Shown piece after piece: positions 46,600 to 57,264 of a stretch of DNA of 64,000 bases. The DNA lies in NCBI RefSeq assembly GCF_963082655.1, contig NC_081555.1:18964696-19028695 (forward strand), read 5' to 3'. Made by a program: the position numbers and the translations under genes. Each line of letters begins with the position of its first letter. Positions within the stretch are counted from its first letter, which is position 1. This DNA is from Stomoxys calcitrans. Lineage: Eukaryota; Arthropoda; Insecta; Diptera; Muscidae. The notes beneath the pieces are model-generated. The model ran no database searches, was not told where the DNA came from, and saw nothing but the letters and a program-made list of their open reading frames with translations.

Positions 46600-47570
46600 T
46601 TCTGCTTAAGATGGAGGGGGTTTTAAGACCATCTGACATTAAGACCAATTCATGATATCATCCTAATGATAAACACTTCAAGCTAGGTAGATAGGAAGTC
46701 AGAAATGGACAGATGATGCTGAATATGCAACCTTTTAAGGTTGATATTCGGAACTGTCTAGCCAAAATTGCTAGGGAATGTCGCTGGCAATATTTCTTGG
46801 AATTACGAATTGAGCCAATCCAAGTGATCCAAATGTTTGAGGCCTTCATGAAATTACCCACCTTATTGTAGGAAGGAAGAAAGGACAACGAATGATAGAT
46901 AATCACAAAGAGGGGGCTGTGAGCATTACAAAACTAGGTGGCCTAATCTAGACTTGAAGAGGTCTACTGCTTTGCTGTCTTTGGCTAGAACAGACGTCTC
47001 AGTCATTCTGTCCGTCATGACAGGACACTGCAAATGCAAATTTTGGCCATGAACATTCCACTAAGGAACAGGGGCAAACTTCTCACATATCAATGAGTGC
47101 AGTCCGATTCAAGTTTTTAAGTTCAATGATAAGGGGCCTCCTTTTTATAGCTGAGTCCGAACGGCGTGCCGCAGTGCGACACCTCTTTCGAGAGAAGTTT
47201 TACATGGCATAGTACCTCACAAATCTTGCCAGCATTAGGAGGGGAAAACCACCGTTGAAAATTTTTTTCTGATGGTCTCGCCAGGATTCGAACCCAGGCG
47301 TTCAGCGTCATAGGCGGACATGCCAACTTCTGCGCTACGGTGGCCTCCTGTCTAATCGGAAAACATGCTGATAGACTGCAGGTTGCCAGCAACGACTATT
47401 GCAAAAGATGTGGGAACATCGAAGAAGAAGAGACTATAGAACACCCTCTGTGTGTGTGTCCCGGACTAGCAGGACTAGACACTGAGGGAAGGTTGGAGGG
47501 AATCTCAGACTATCTAGATGGCTAAAATCCTTTGAGAAGCAAAAATATTTCCAAATTTTTGCTTGTTTCT
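46600..47570 (+). mobile_element. LINE C-terminal relic split by a SINE
   Basis: Before the SINE the frame reads ALLSLARTDVSVILSVMTGH. After it, LIGKHADRLQVASNDYCKRC and EEEETIEHPLCVCPGLAG, a Cys/His knuckle C-terminus of an I/R1-type LINE. The two halves join at one codon around the SINE insertion. Upstream parts (46600-46980) are decayed. Confidence 0.7.
47031..47348 (-). mobile_element. tRNA-derived SINE, copy 4, inserted in a LINE
   Basis: A nearly full-length copy. The A box (reverse of GCGCAGAAGTTGGCATG) and B box (GGGTTCGAATCC) are well kept. It interrupts the LINE ORF between His and Leu codons. No long target duplication is visible, only a shared CTG. Confidence 0.85.
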
Positions 47571-48261
47571 CTTTCGAGACGAGCTTAATAATGGGAGATT
47601 TTTCTTTGCAAATGGAAAAGGAAAGCCGGAGAACGTAAAACTATGGGACGCGTTTCGTAATTTGGGACTCGTTTCGTAATTTGGGACGCGTTTCGTAATT
47701 TGGTTACAATTATTCATCATCCATATTAGGTGTGAAGGCTTCAAGGGCCGTACATTAGAATGTTGTACTTGTACCGAATTTATTGCGCAAATTCCTCTAT
47801 GATACAAATACCACATAAACCACGCTCGACAACACTGTCTGTTAGCTGTACTTTTCCCAATGCATGTGTTTTTGTGAAATGGCAAATTTTCTGTCTACAC
47901 AAACTACACTACTTTCATGGTATGCACAAGATGCTGTGCATCTGTTGGAAGTTGTATTGATGGCTTCGAACGCTAGACAGAGGCAACGACACATGCTGTT
48001 ACTCCGCGTTCCAAGGTTCGAATCCCGGCCGGGCTTTTATTATCAAGTTTTTTGCCTGTTAGGGCGAAGATTATTAAATTTTACAATTTTTGTTTGCTTT
48101 TCTTCTCAAATGTTGTCGAATAAAACGTAATTTTTAAAATTCTGGAGGGTGGGGGGCTAAAACTATTTTGGGGGGTGCTAAGTCGATAACGCAGTCTTGG
48201 CACTGAATAGAAGTCTTTCGCCCTAAAACTGCAGTTAATTTCGGCCATGATTTCATTCTGA
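47571..48261. other. Unclassified; isolated Pol III B-box-like site
   Basis: Tandem TTTCGTAATTTGGGAC-type units at about 47655-47700. GGTTCGAATCCCGGCCGG at 48014-48031, followed by a short T run, resembles the T arm of a tRNA or a second SINE head. The upstream part does not fold convincingly as a tRNA. Confidence 0.35.
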
Positions 48262-48399
48262 ATGCGAACAATTCTTGACGGACGGATGGAGAAAGTCCTG
48301 GTCCATTTGGTAATGAGATTAATTCATGATATGATCTTCAGTATACGCATTCCTAATAGGCAATATTGGGCTTCGGATATTGTGTTTGCGGACGATGAA

Positions 48400-49735
48400 A
48401 CTTCAAGATTTTTAAAGAGTTTAAAGTCGATCCATGTCTGTCCATACGTCCGTCCATCTGTCCGTCCATTCGTCCGTCCATCCATCCGTCCATTCGTCCG
48501 TTCATCCATCCGTCCGTCCGACCATTCGTCCGTCCATCCGTCCGTCCATCCGTCCATCCATCCGTCCGTCCATCCGGCCGTCCGTCCATCCGTCTGTCCA
48601 TCCATCCGTCTATCCGTCCGTCCATCCGTCCGTCAATCCGTCCGTCCATCCGTCTATCCATCCGTCCGTCCATCCGTCCGTCCATCCATCCATCCATCCG
48701 TCCGTCCATCCGTCCATCCATCCATCCATCCGTCCGTCCATCCGTCCGACCCTTCGTCCGTCCATCCGTCCTTCCATCCGTCCGTTCATCTGTCTGTCCA
48801 TTCGTCCGTCCATCCATCCGTCCATTCGTCCGTTTATCCATCCGTCCGACCATTCGTCCGTCCATCCGTCCTTCCATCCGTCCGTCCATCCGTCCGTCCA
48901 TCCGTCCGTCCATCCATCCGTCCGTCCATCCGTCCGTCCGTCCATCCGTCCGTCCGTCCATCCGTCCGTCCGTCCATCCGTCCGTCCGTCCATCCGTCCG
49001 TCCATCCGTCCGTCCATCCGTCCGTCCGTCCATCCGTCCGTCCATCCGTCCGTCCATCCGTCCGTCCATCCGTCCGTCCATCCGTCCGTCCATCCGTCCG
49101 TCCATCCGTCCGTCCATCCGTCCGTCCATCCGTCCGTCCATCCGTCCGTCCATCCGTCCGTCCATCCGTCCGTCCATCCGTCCGTCCATCCGTCCGTCCA
49201 TCCGTCCGTCCATCCGTCCGTCCATCCGTCCGTCCGTCCATCCGCACTTCCATTCGTTCGTTTTTTCATCTGTCTGCTTGTTGGACTGTTCGTCTTTATG
49301 TTTGTCCGTCTGTATGTTTGTCTGTCTGTCCGTCTTGCTGGCTATCCGACTGCCTGTCTGTTGTCTGTCTTTCTGTCAGTCTGTCTTTCTTTAAGTCTAT
49401 CTTTCTGTCTGTCCGTCCGTCCATCCGTCCGTCCATCTATCCGTACGGCCATCCGTTCGTCTGTCCATCCGCACTTCCATTCGTTCGTTTTTTCATCTGT
49501 CTGCTTGTTGTTTGTTCGTCTGTATGTTTGTCCGTCTGTATGTTTGTCTGTCTGTTCGTCTTGCTGGCTATCGGACTGCCTGTCTGTTTGTCTGTCTTTC
49601 TTAAAGTCTATCTTTCTATCAGTCAGTTATTTCTGTTTGTTTGTATTTCTGTCCGTCCATCTGTGTTCCTTTCTGTTTGTCTATTATTCGAAACGGATTC
49701 GTACTCAGGCTTTTAGCTTGAGCAATATCTTGTTT
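48400..49735. repeat. (CCATCCGTCCGT)n / GTCY microsatellite array seeded in a mini-me core
   Basis: The array starts right after AAGTCGATCCATGTCTGTCC, the mini-me core, and runs about 1.2 kb. 49030-49225 is an almost perfect 12-bp repeat. The distal part (49240-49430 and 49463-49625) is a ~222-bp direct duplication of GTCY-rich sequence. Both strands are open in several frames because 12 is a multiple of 3; these ORFs (up to 484 codons) are not proteins. The right flank has a SINE-head fragment (GGATTCGTACTCAGGC). Confidence 0.9.
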
Positions 49736-49789
49736 CTTTAACAATTTTGAAAAAATTTTAATTTTCGAAAAATTTTTCACAATTTTCTT

Positions 49790-50420
49790 TCTATACCCTT
49801 TGCTATAGGGAGAGGAAAAATATAAACTTCGTCATTCCTTTGGTAACAGTTTGAAATATTGGCCCAATATCACTTATATATGTTCTTGATTTTTAAAAAG
49901 TTTAAAGCCGATCCATGTCAGTCCGTCCATCCGTTTTTTTATCTGTTGGTTTGTTTGTCTGTCCGCCTGTATGTCTGTCTTTCTGTCTGTCCGTCTTTTC
50001 GGCCGTCCGTTTGGTTACCTGTCTTTCTGTCAGTTTGCTTATCGGTTGGACAATCTGTCCGTCCATTTACACTTTGTTCTGTTTGTTTATCTGTCTGTCC
50101 GTCTGTTTATCTGTGCTTTTTTCTTTCTGTCTGCCTGTTCGTCGACCTGTCTGTCAATCTGCCCGGATTCGAACTCAGGCGTTCAGCTCTTAACAGCTCT
50201 GTCCGTCCGTTTTCGCTTCTTTCTGTTTGTTTGTCTGTCTGTCCGTCTGTTTATCAGTCCGTCCATCTGTGTTTCTTTCTGTTTGTCTGTTATTCGAATC
50301 GGATTCGAACTCAGGTGTTCAGCTCATAGATGGACATATTGCCCTCTACCACAGAAAATATAGTAAAAACTTGTTTCTTTAACAATTTCGACAAATTTTT
50401 GATTTCTGAAATTTTGTTCC
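49790..50420. repeat. Second GTCY composite copy
   Basis: Begins CTATACCCTTTGCTATAGGG, then the core TTTAAAGCCGATCCATGTCA and ~230 bp of GTCY variants. Two SINE-head fragments follow (about 50164 and 50299). It ends with the same CTTGTTTCTTTAACAATTT as the first array (about 49727), so the composite unit is tandemly duplicated. Confidence 0.75.
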
Positions 50421-50490
50421 CAATTTTCGCTATATTTGTCATGCCTTTGGTCTTGGGCCAATAAAAGGCACATTTATTACCCGATTTGTC

Positions 50491-50797
50491 TGAGCGCAGA
50501 GGTTAGCTTGTCCGCCTATGACGCTGAATGTCTGGGTTCGAATCCTGGCGAGACAACCAAAAAAAATTTGTCAGCTGTGATTTTCCCCTCCTAATGCTGA
50601 CAACATTTGTGAGGTTCTATGCCATGTATAACTTCTCTCCAAGGAGGTGTCGCACTGGAGCACGTCGTTCGGACTCGGCTATAAAAAGGAGGCCACTAAT
50701 CATTAAGCTTAAACTTGAATCGGACTGTACTCATTGATATGTGAGAAGTTTGCCCCTGTTCCTTAGTGGAATGTTCATGGGCAAAATTTGCAATTTA
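50491..50797 (+). mobile_element. tRNA-derived SINE, copy 5
   Basis: Plus-strand head GCGCAGAGGTTAGCTTGTCC, with B box GGGTTCGAATCC, and the full body to CATGGGCAAAATTTGCAATT. The extreme 5' bases are missing where it abuts a mini-me-like fragment. Confidence 0.82.
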
Positions 50798-51757
50798 TTT
50801 GCTAAGTATGGTTGAAATCTGTTCATAACCTGATATAGCTGTCATGTAAACCGAACTGGGGTCTCAAATACTTGAGCCTCGAGAGGGCGCAATTCATATC
50901 CGATTTGGCCGAAATTTTGCATGACGTATTTTGTTATGACTTCCAACCATTGTGTCAAATATGGTTCAAATCGGTCCATTACCTGTTATAGCTGCCATAT
51001 AAACCAATCTGGGATCTTGACTTCTTGAGCCTCTAGAGGGCGCAATTATTATCCGATTTGGGTGAAATTTGGCATCAGGTGTTTTCTTATGATTTACAAC
51101 AACTGTGCTAAGTATTGTTGAAATCGGTTCATAACCTGATATAGCTGTCATGAAAATCGATCTGAGGTCTTGACTACTGGAACCTCTAGAGGGCGCAATT
51201 CATATCCTATAGAGGGCGCAATTCATAATTGATTTGGCTGAAATTTTGCTTGACGTGTTTTGTTATGACTTGCAAATATGGTTCAAATCGGTCCATTACC
51301 TGTTATAGCTGCCATATAAACCAATCTGGGATCTTGACTTCTTGAGCCTCTAGAGGGCGCAATTATTATCAGATTTGGTAGAAATTTTGTTCAACGACTT
51401 CTCCTATGATCTTCAACATACGTGTCAAATATTTTCTGAATCGATATATAGCCTGATACAGTTCCCATATAAACCAATCTCCAATCTCTCTAAATTTACT
51501 TCTTGAGCCCCTACAAGGCTCAATTCTTATTCGAATTTGCTGAAATTTCACACAATGACTTCTACTATGGTCTTCAATATTCAATTCAATTATGGTCCGA
51601 ATCGAACCATAACTTGATATAGCTTCAATACCATTGCAATTCTTTTATTTTATCCTTTGTTTGCCTAAAGAGAGATACCAGGAAAAGAACTCGACAAATG
51701 CGATTCATGGTCGAGGGTACATAAGAATCAGCCCGGCCGAACTTAGCATGCTTTTAT
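50798..51757 (+). mobile_element. 5'-truncated mini-me/DINE-1-like element
   Basis: Internal units with ATAGCTGCCATATAAACCAA. The right end is AGCCCGGCCGAACTTAGCAT, then GCTTTTATCTG. The (TA)/(GTCY) end is absent, and the SINE sits at the truncation point. A short segment (GAGGGCGCAATTCATA) is duplicated near 51190-51225. Confidence 0.75.
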
Positions 51758-52660
51758 CTGAGTTGCAGCCTTTGTAATATGAGCCTTAGGCATAAGCGCT
51801 AATGGTCCTATTTCCTCTATGAATCCTCAGTTGTTTACATTTTTAGCAAGTATTCCTGTTCATCAGTGTCCATAAATCTATTCAAAGGTTTTTGGCTATC
51901 ATATTCTCTTTTGCTAGCCTTAAATTATTCTTTGCTTAGATGGCTTATCCTGTATAAATACTTACTTAGCTTCAATATTAACATTATTTACCAAAAGAAA
52001 CAAAAAACTGTTAATTATGAATACAATTTTGCCAACATCAGATAGGTATTTTTTTTGTTTATTCAGAATTAACTTCTATTTATACTTCTCTCATCTTTAT
52101 GTATTTTCAATATTTGAACTTTATGCTGAGAGCAAATACCATGGAATATCAAATGCGTCATAACCATGGCCATAAGCGCTACCTACATGTATTTAGAAAC
52201 TACTATTTGCCAAGTTAATCTCAATCCCTGTGTTCCAGTTGCCATTTGCCCCGGTGCAAACATTTATTTATAACTTCAAAATGATAATTTTTGGGAATTT
52301 TGTTTTATTTGCTTGGCTTTGTATTTTGCAATTCCAAAAAGGCAACTTCATGTGGGGCGAGAGTGTAGATATCTACATGTGTATGGGTGAGTGTGTGTAT
52401 GTGAATACATCTGAATGATTTCATGGAAACCCAGTTTGTATAACTGACAATTAAAGTTATGCTACACACAGAAAAAATAATAAAAAAAAGTGTTTATGAT
52501 TTTTTGGATTTGTTATGAAAAGGAACTGGGGGGAAAGGTTTGGCCTTGTCAACATTTTTTTATAAATCCACTTCTAACCATGACATAATGATAGGTAGGT
52601 AGTATACAGCAAACAGCTGAGTACAAATTTTTCTCGCAAAGTGCACTATCTGTCAATGGG
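51758..52660. other. No recognised content
   Basis: AT-rich, apparently unique sequence. The 62-codon ORF at 52230-52418 has no recognisable domain. Confidence 0.4.
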
Positions 52661-52663
52661 TTT

Positions 52664-54890
52664 TGGTTGTGTGTGTGTGCATTGTGGTTACCCAGCAAAC
52701 CAATCGTTACGAAACCGTAACAAAATCTGTATGAATTTCGGATGATTCTTCTGATTTCGGATCCGAAATCGTAACAAAATCTTTACGAAAGCTATATGGA
52801 GTGGTTGACGTGATTTCGGAACGAAACGTCGATATTTCGAAGAGAAATCGGAACGAATCCATTCTGAAAAAAACCATGGGAAATTCGGAAAGGGAAATTT
52901 CTTGCCGAAACTTCTTAAAGAATGCTGAACGATTTCGGAAGTAATTTCGTATTGAAATTGAATGTTCCTTTCGAAACTTCTTAAAGAATTCTGAACGATT
53001 TCGGAAGTAATTTCGTATAGAAATCGGATGTTCCTCCCGAAACTTCGTAAAGAATTCTGAACAATTTCGGAAGTAATTTCGTATTGAAATTGGGTGTTCC
53101 TCCCGAAACTTCGTAAAGTATACTGAACAATTTCGGAAGTAATTTCGTATTGAAATTGGATGTTCCTTCCGAAACTTCGTAAAGAATTCTGAATGATTTC
53201 GGAAGCAATTTTGTATTGAAATTGGATGTTCCTTCCGAAACTTCGTAAAAAATTCTGAACGATTTCGGAAGTAATTTCGTATAGAAATCGGATGTTCCTT
53301 CCGAAACTTCGTAAAGTATTCTGAACAAATTCGGAAGTAATTTCGTATTGAAATTGGATGTTCCTCTCGAAACTTCGTAAAGAATTGTGAACGATTTCGG
53401 AAGTAATTTCGTATAGAAATCGGATGTTCCTCCCGAAACTTCGTAAATAATTCTGAACGATTTCCAAAGTAATTTCGTATAGAAATCGGATGTTCCTTCC
53501 GAAACTTCGTAAAGTATTCTGAAGTATTCTGAATTTCGTATTGAAATTGGATGTTCCTCTCGAAACTTCGTAAAGAATTATGAACGATTTCGGAAGTAAT
53601 TTCGTATAGAAATCGGATGTTCTTCCCGAAACTTCGTAAAGAATTCTGAACGATTTCGGAAGTAATTTCGTATTGAAATTGGATGTTCCTCCCGAAACTT
53701 CGTAAAGTATTCTGAAGTATTCTGAATTTCGTATTGAAATCGGATGTTCCTCTCGAAACTTCGTAAAGAATTGTGAACGATTTCGAAAGTGATTATGTAT
53801 AGAAATCGGATGTTCCTCCCGAAACTTCGTAAAGAATTCTGAACGATTTCGGAAGTAATTTCGTATTGAAATTGGATGTTCCTCCCGAAACTTCGTAAAG
53901 TATACTGAACAATTTCGGAAGTAATTTCGTATAGAAATCGGATGTTCTTCCCGAAACTTCGTAAAGAATTCTGAACGATTTCGGAAGTATTGGTTGCCCA
54001 AAAAGTAATTGCGGATTTTTTAAAAGAAAGTAAATTCATTTTTAATAAAACTTAGAATGAACTTTAATCAAATATACTTTTTTTACACTTTTTTCTAAAG
54101 CAAGCTAAAAGTAACAGCTGATAACTGACAGAAAAAAAGAATGCAATTACAGAGTCACAAACTGTGAAAAAATTTGTCAACGCCGATTATATGAAAAATC
54201 CGCAATTACTTATTGGGCAACGCAATAATTTCGTATTGAAATCGGACGTATCTTCTAAAACTTCGTAAAGACTGTCAACCAAACCAAACTGAAATGATTT
54301 TTTGCATTAACCATTGAGCAGAGAAAAACATCTCTATCTCGGAATAGGTAGTACCTATTACGTAAAAATGTTCAAGTCTTACAGAAATACGCTCAAAATG
54401 GACTCCAAAGTTGCAACAGCTGCGGTATGATATCGCACCGTGGCATCTTGTGCGCCCTTCCTATACAAACATCAAACACACAGTTCTTCAGTCTTCGTTC
54501 AGAATTCATTCCGAACTGTCGGAAGAAAATTTCAAAAAAAGACCCTATACGAAAAGTCGGTCAGAAATCTCTCAGAATTCTTTCAGAACTATTGGAACAA
54601 AAATTCATTCCGACAAACAGTTCAGAAATCGTTTAGAATTCCTTCCGAACTGTCGGAAGAAAATTTCAAAAAAAAAACCCATACTAAAAGGCGGTCAGAA
54701 ATCGTTCGGAATTCTTTTAGAAGTGTTGGAACAAAAATTCCCTCAGAATGTCAAACAGAATTCGGAACGAATTCGGTAAGATCTTATCGGAAGACTTCAG
54801 AATTTGTTCAGATTTATCTGACATCAGACATTTGGTTTGCTGGGTAAGAATCATTACACACACACACACAAACCACGAAAAATTGCGCAA
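52664..54890. mobile_element. Foldback-like element with tandem-repeat arms
   Basis: The ends are inverted: TTACCCAGCAAACCAA at 52688-52703 and its complement at 54832-54847, each bordered outside by a (GT)n/(CA)n run. The left arm (about 52873-53990) is ~17 copies of a 66-bp unit containing CGATTTCGGAAGTAATTTCG. The right arm (54490-54800) has the inverted, more diverged counterpart (GAAATCGTTTAGAATTCCTT). The 66-bp period leaves a 437-codon minus-strand ORF (repeat EEHPISIRNYFRNRSEFF), which I regard as a by-product. No transposase is seen, so it would depend on a partner. A MITE lies at the arm junction. Confidence 0.65.
53990..54225 (+). mobile_element. Mariner-type MITE, copy 3, in the foldback-like element
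   Basis: Inserted at the TA of the 66-bp unit: CGGAAGTA before and TAATTTCGTATTG after, a clean TA target duplication. Terminal repeats are TTGGTTGCCCAAAAAGTAAT-like. Confidence 0.85.
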
Positions 54891-54893
54891 ACT

Positions 54894-55129
54894 TAGGTTG
54901 CCCAAAAAATAATTGCGGATTTTTTAAAAGAATGTAAATGCATTTTTAATAAAACTTAGAATGAACTTTAATCAAATATACTTTTTTTACACTTTTTTTC
55001 TAAAGCAAGCTAAAAGTTACAGCTGATAACTGACAGAAGAAAGAATGCAATTACAGAGTCACAAGCTGTGAAAAAATTTGTCAACGCCGACTATATGAAA
55101 AATCCGCAATTACTTTTTGGGCAACCCAA
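54894..55129 (+). mobile_element. Mariner-type MITE, copy 4 (duplicated with its flank)
   Basis: Its right junction is identical to copy 3, but its left end is directly joined to the end of the first right arm (CAAACTTAGGTTGCCC). It arose by segmental duplication, not by a separate insertion. Confidence 0.8.
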
Positions 55130-56053
55130 TAATTTCATATTGAAATCGGACGTATCTTCTAAAACTTCGTAAAGACTGTCAACCAAACCAAACTGAATTG
55201 ATTTTTTGCATTGACCACATAATGGTAATAAAGGTATGAAACCATTGAGCAAAGAAAAATATCTCTATCTCGGAATAGGTAGTACCTATTACGTAAAAAT
55301 GTTCAAGTCTTACAAAAATACGCTCAAAAGTTGAAACAGCTGCGGTATGATATCGCACCGTGGCATCTTGTGCGACCTTCCTATACAAACATCAAACACG
55401 CAGTTCTTCAGTCTTCGTTCAGAATTTATTCCGAACTGTCGGAAGAAAATTTCAAAAAATACCCCAATGAAAAGGCGGTTAGAAATCATTGAGAATTCAT
55501 TCAGAACTGTCGGAACAAAAATTCCCTCAGACAAACAGTCCACAAATCCTTCCGAACTGTCGGAAGAAAATTTCAAAAAAAAAACCCTATACGAAAAGAC
55601 GGTCAGAAACCGCACAGAATTCTTTTAGAACTATTGGAACAAAAATTCCTTCCGACAAAAAGTGCAGAAATCGTTTAGAATTCCTTCCAAACTGTCGGAA
55701 GAAAATTTCAAAAAAAAACCATGCGAAAAGAAATCGTTCAAAATTCTTTCAGAACTGTCGGAACAAAAATTTCTTCAGACAAACAGTCCAGAAATCGTTC
55801 AGAATTCCTTCCGAACTGTCCGAAGAAAATTTCAAAAAAAAAACCCATACTAAAAGGCGGTCAGAAATCGTTCGGAATTCTTTTAGAAGTGTTGGAACAA
55901 AAATTCCCTCAGAATGTCAAACAGAATTCGGAACGAATTCGGTAAGATCTTATCGGAAGATAAGAATTTGTTCAGATTTATCTGACATCAGACATTTGGT
56001 TTGCTGGGTAAGAATCGTTACACACACACACACAAACAACGAAAAATTGCGCA
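54894..56053. repeat. Tandem duplicate of MITE + middle + right arm
   Basis: 55130-56053 repeats 54226-54890 (TAATTTCATATTGAAATCGG, CTCTATCTCGGAATAGGTAG, then the right arm and TTGGTTTGCTGGGTAA at 55996-56011), led by a MITE copy with the same right junction. The right arm has expanded in this copy by additional repeat units. Confidence 0.8.
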
Positions 56054-57039
56054 AACTAGTAATAAACACAAAATGAGAGTTGCACAAATCACTGATTTGA
56101 TAGATAGTTCTCTCAATAATTTGTTGTTGGACAACTGCTAATAGCTGTAAATAAGTGTGTTCGTGCAAGTTTACACAAAATTTTGAGTACGCGTACTTTA
56201 TTTGCCAGCAGAAGAGAGCGAGATTGCGTCAGATCGAGCAAAATTTTGAGAGTTTGGTAGTTGAGAGCTTGCAAATTTCTACTGGAGGCTGCAACGAACA
56301 GCTGTTTCATGAAAACCAGTTGCTTAATTCAAATAAATAGCAAAAGAGAGTAAAGGTTGTTCTTACTCTTCTGCAAATTTCTACTGGAGGCTGCAACGAA
56401 CAGCTGTTTCATAAAAACCAGCTGTTTAATTCAAATAAATAGCAAAAGAGAGTAAAGGTTGTTCTTACTCTTCTGCAAATCTTTACTGGCAAAATTTAAC
56501 TGAAAAAAAGTACGCGAATATGCCTAATGAACATATCTTGCTTCTCACTAACAGATGGACTTACTATTGTGAATTGTGTTGTTTTTTTCTACAGGAAATG
56601 AAATACAATTCTATTTTCTTACATACTTTTTTCGAGTGTATCAATCCAAATTAAAACAACAACAACAACAACAGCTGAAATATACCTGAATACGTTTGCG
56701 GGGACTATGACATTGAATTTGGAATGAATAAAACAATGAATATATGTAGGAATGAATGAATTGAGCCTAAATGAAGATACATCTAATTGATAATACCCTA
56801 CATGAGATAGTATAACTGTAATAGTAAGAAATGAGCAAATTATTCAGAAAAATATTAAGGTGACAAAATAGAGTATCTTTTTGATAAGGAAAAATGAGAA
56901 GAACTATTAAAGAAACAATAATATTATAGAGCAGTATTATGTAGGCATTAATGTGTATAGGTATTAGACCGTCCCAAGCTTCAAAAGGAGATTTTTTTTT
57001 AAATGGAGAAAAGCATCGCATTAAACAAAATCTTATATA
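56054..57039. repeat. Mostly unique; 101-bp tandem duplication at 56272-56471
   Basis: Two copies of a ~100-bp unit (GGAGGCTGCAACGAACAGCT, GTTTCAT(G/A)AAAACCAG, AAAGAGAGTAAAGGTTGTTC) plus the beginning of a third. The rest (56472-57039) shows only (CAA)n and AT-rich sequence. Confidence 0.7.
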
Positions 57040-57247
57040 TTGGGTTGCCCACAAAGTAATTGCGGATTTTTTAAAAGAAAGTAAATGCATTTTTAATAAA
57101 ACTTAGAATGAACTTTAATCAAATATACTTTTTTTACTGCTGATAACTGACAGAAAAATGAATGCATTTACAGAGTCACAAGCCGTTGAAAAAATTTGTC
57201 AACGCCAACTATATGAAAAATCCGCAATTGCTTTTTGGGCAACCCAA
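57040..57247 (+). mobile_element. Mariner-type MITE, copy 5
   Basis: TTGGGTTGCCCACAAAGTAA end with its inverted counterpart, flanked by TA. About 20 bp shorter than copy 1 because of an internal deletion (loss of the AAGCAAGC segment). Confidence 0.83.
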
Positions 57248-57264
57248 TATAATCAGTAAGGAAA

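Noticed and set aside
47286..47340. tRNA gene (B box GGGTTCGAATCC with an A box)
   Set aside because: The same head occurs in six dispersed copies with a shared non-tRNA body, so it is a SINE; no cloverleaf with a paired acceptor stem was found.
48262..49741. ORFs of 484, 435, 290 and 219 codons on both strands ([10 protein letters not shown] / [10 protein letters not shown] repeats)
   Set aside because: All arise from the 12-bp (CCATCCGTCCGT)n array, which has no stop in several frames on either strand; no start context, intron or domain supports a protein.
52688..54001. A 437-codon ORF with a 22-residue repeat, first read as a repetitive protein gene
   Set aside because: The frame follows from a 66-bp tandem repeat, other frames of the same DNA are open too, and the region is an arm of an inverted element interrupted by a MITE.
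53990..54225. Two independent MITE insertions at 53990 and 54894
   Set aside because: Identical right junctions show the second is a segmental duplicate of the first.
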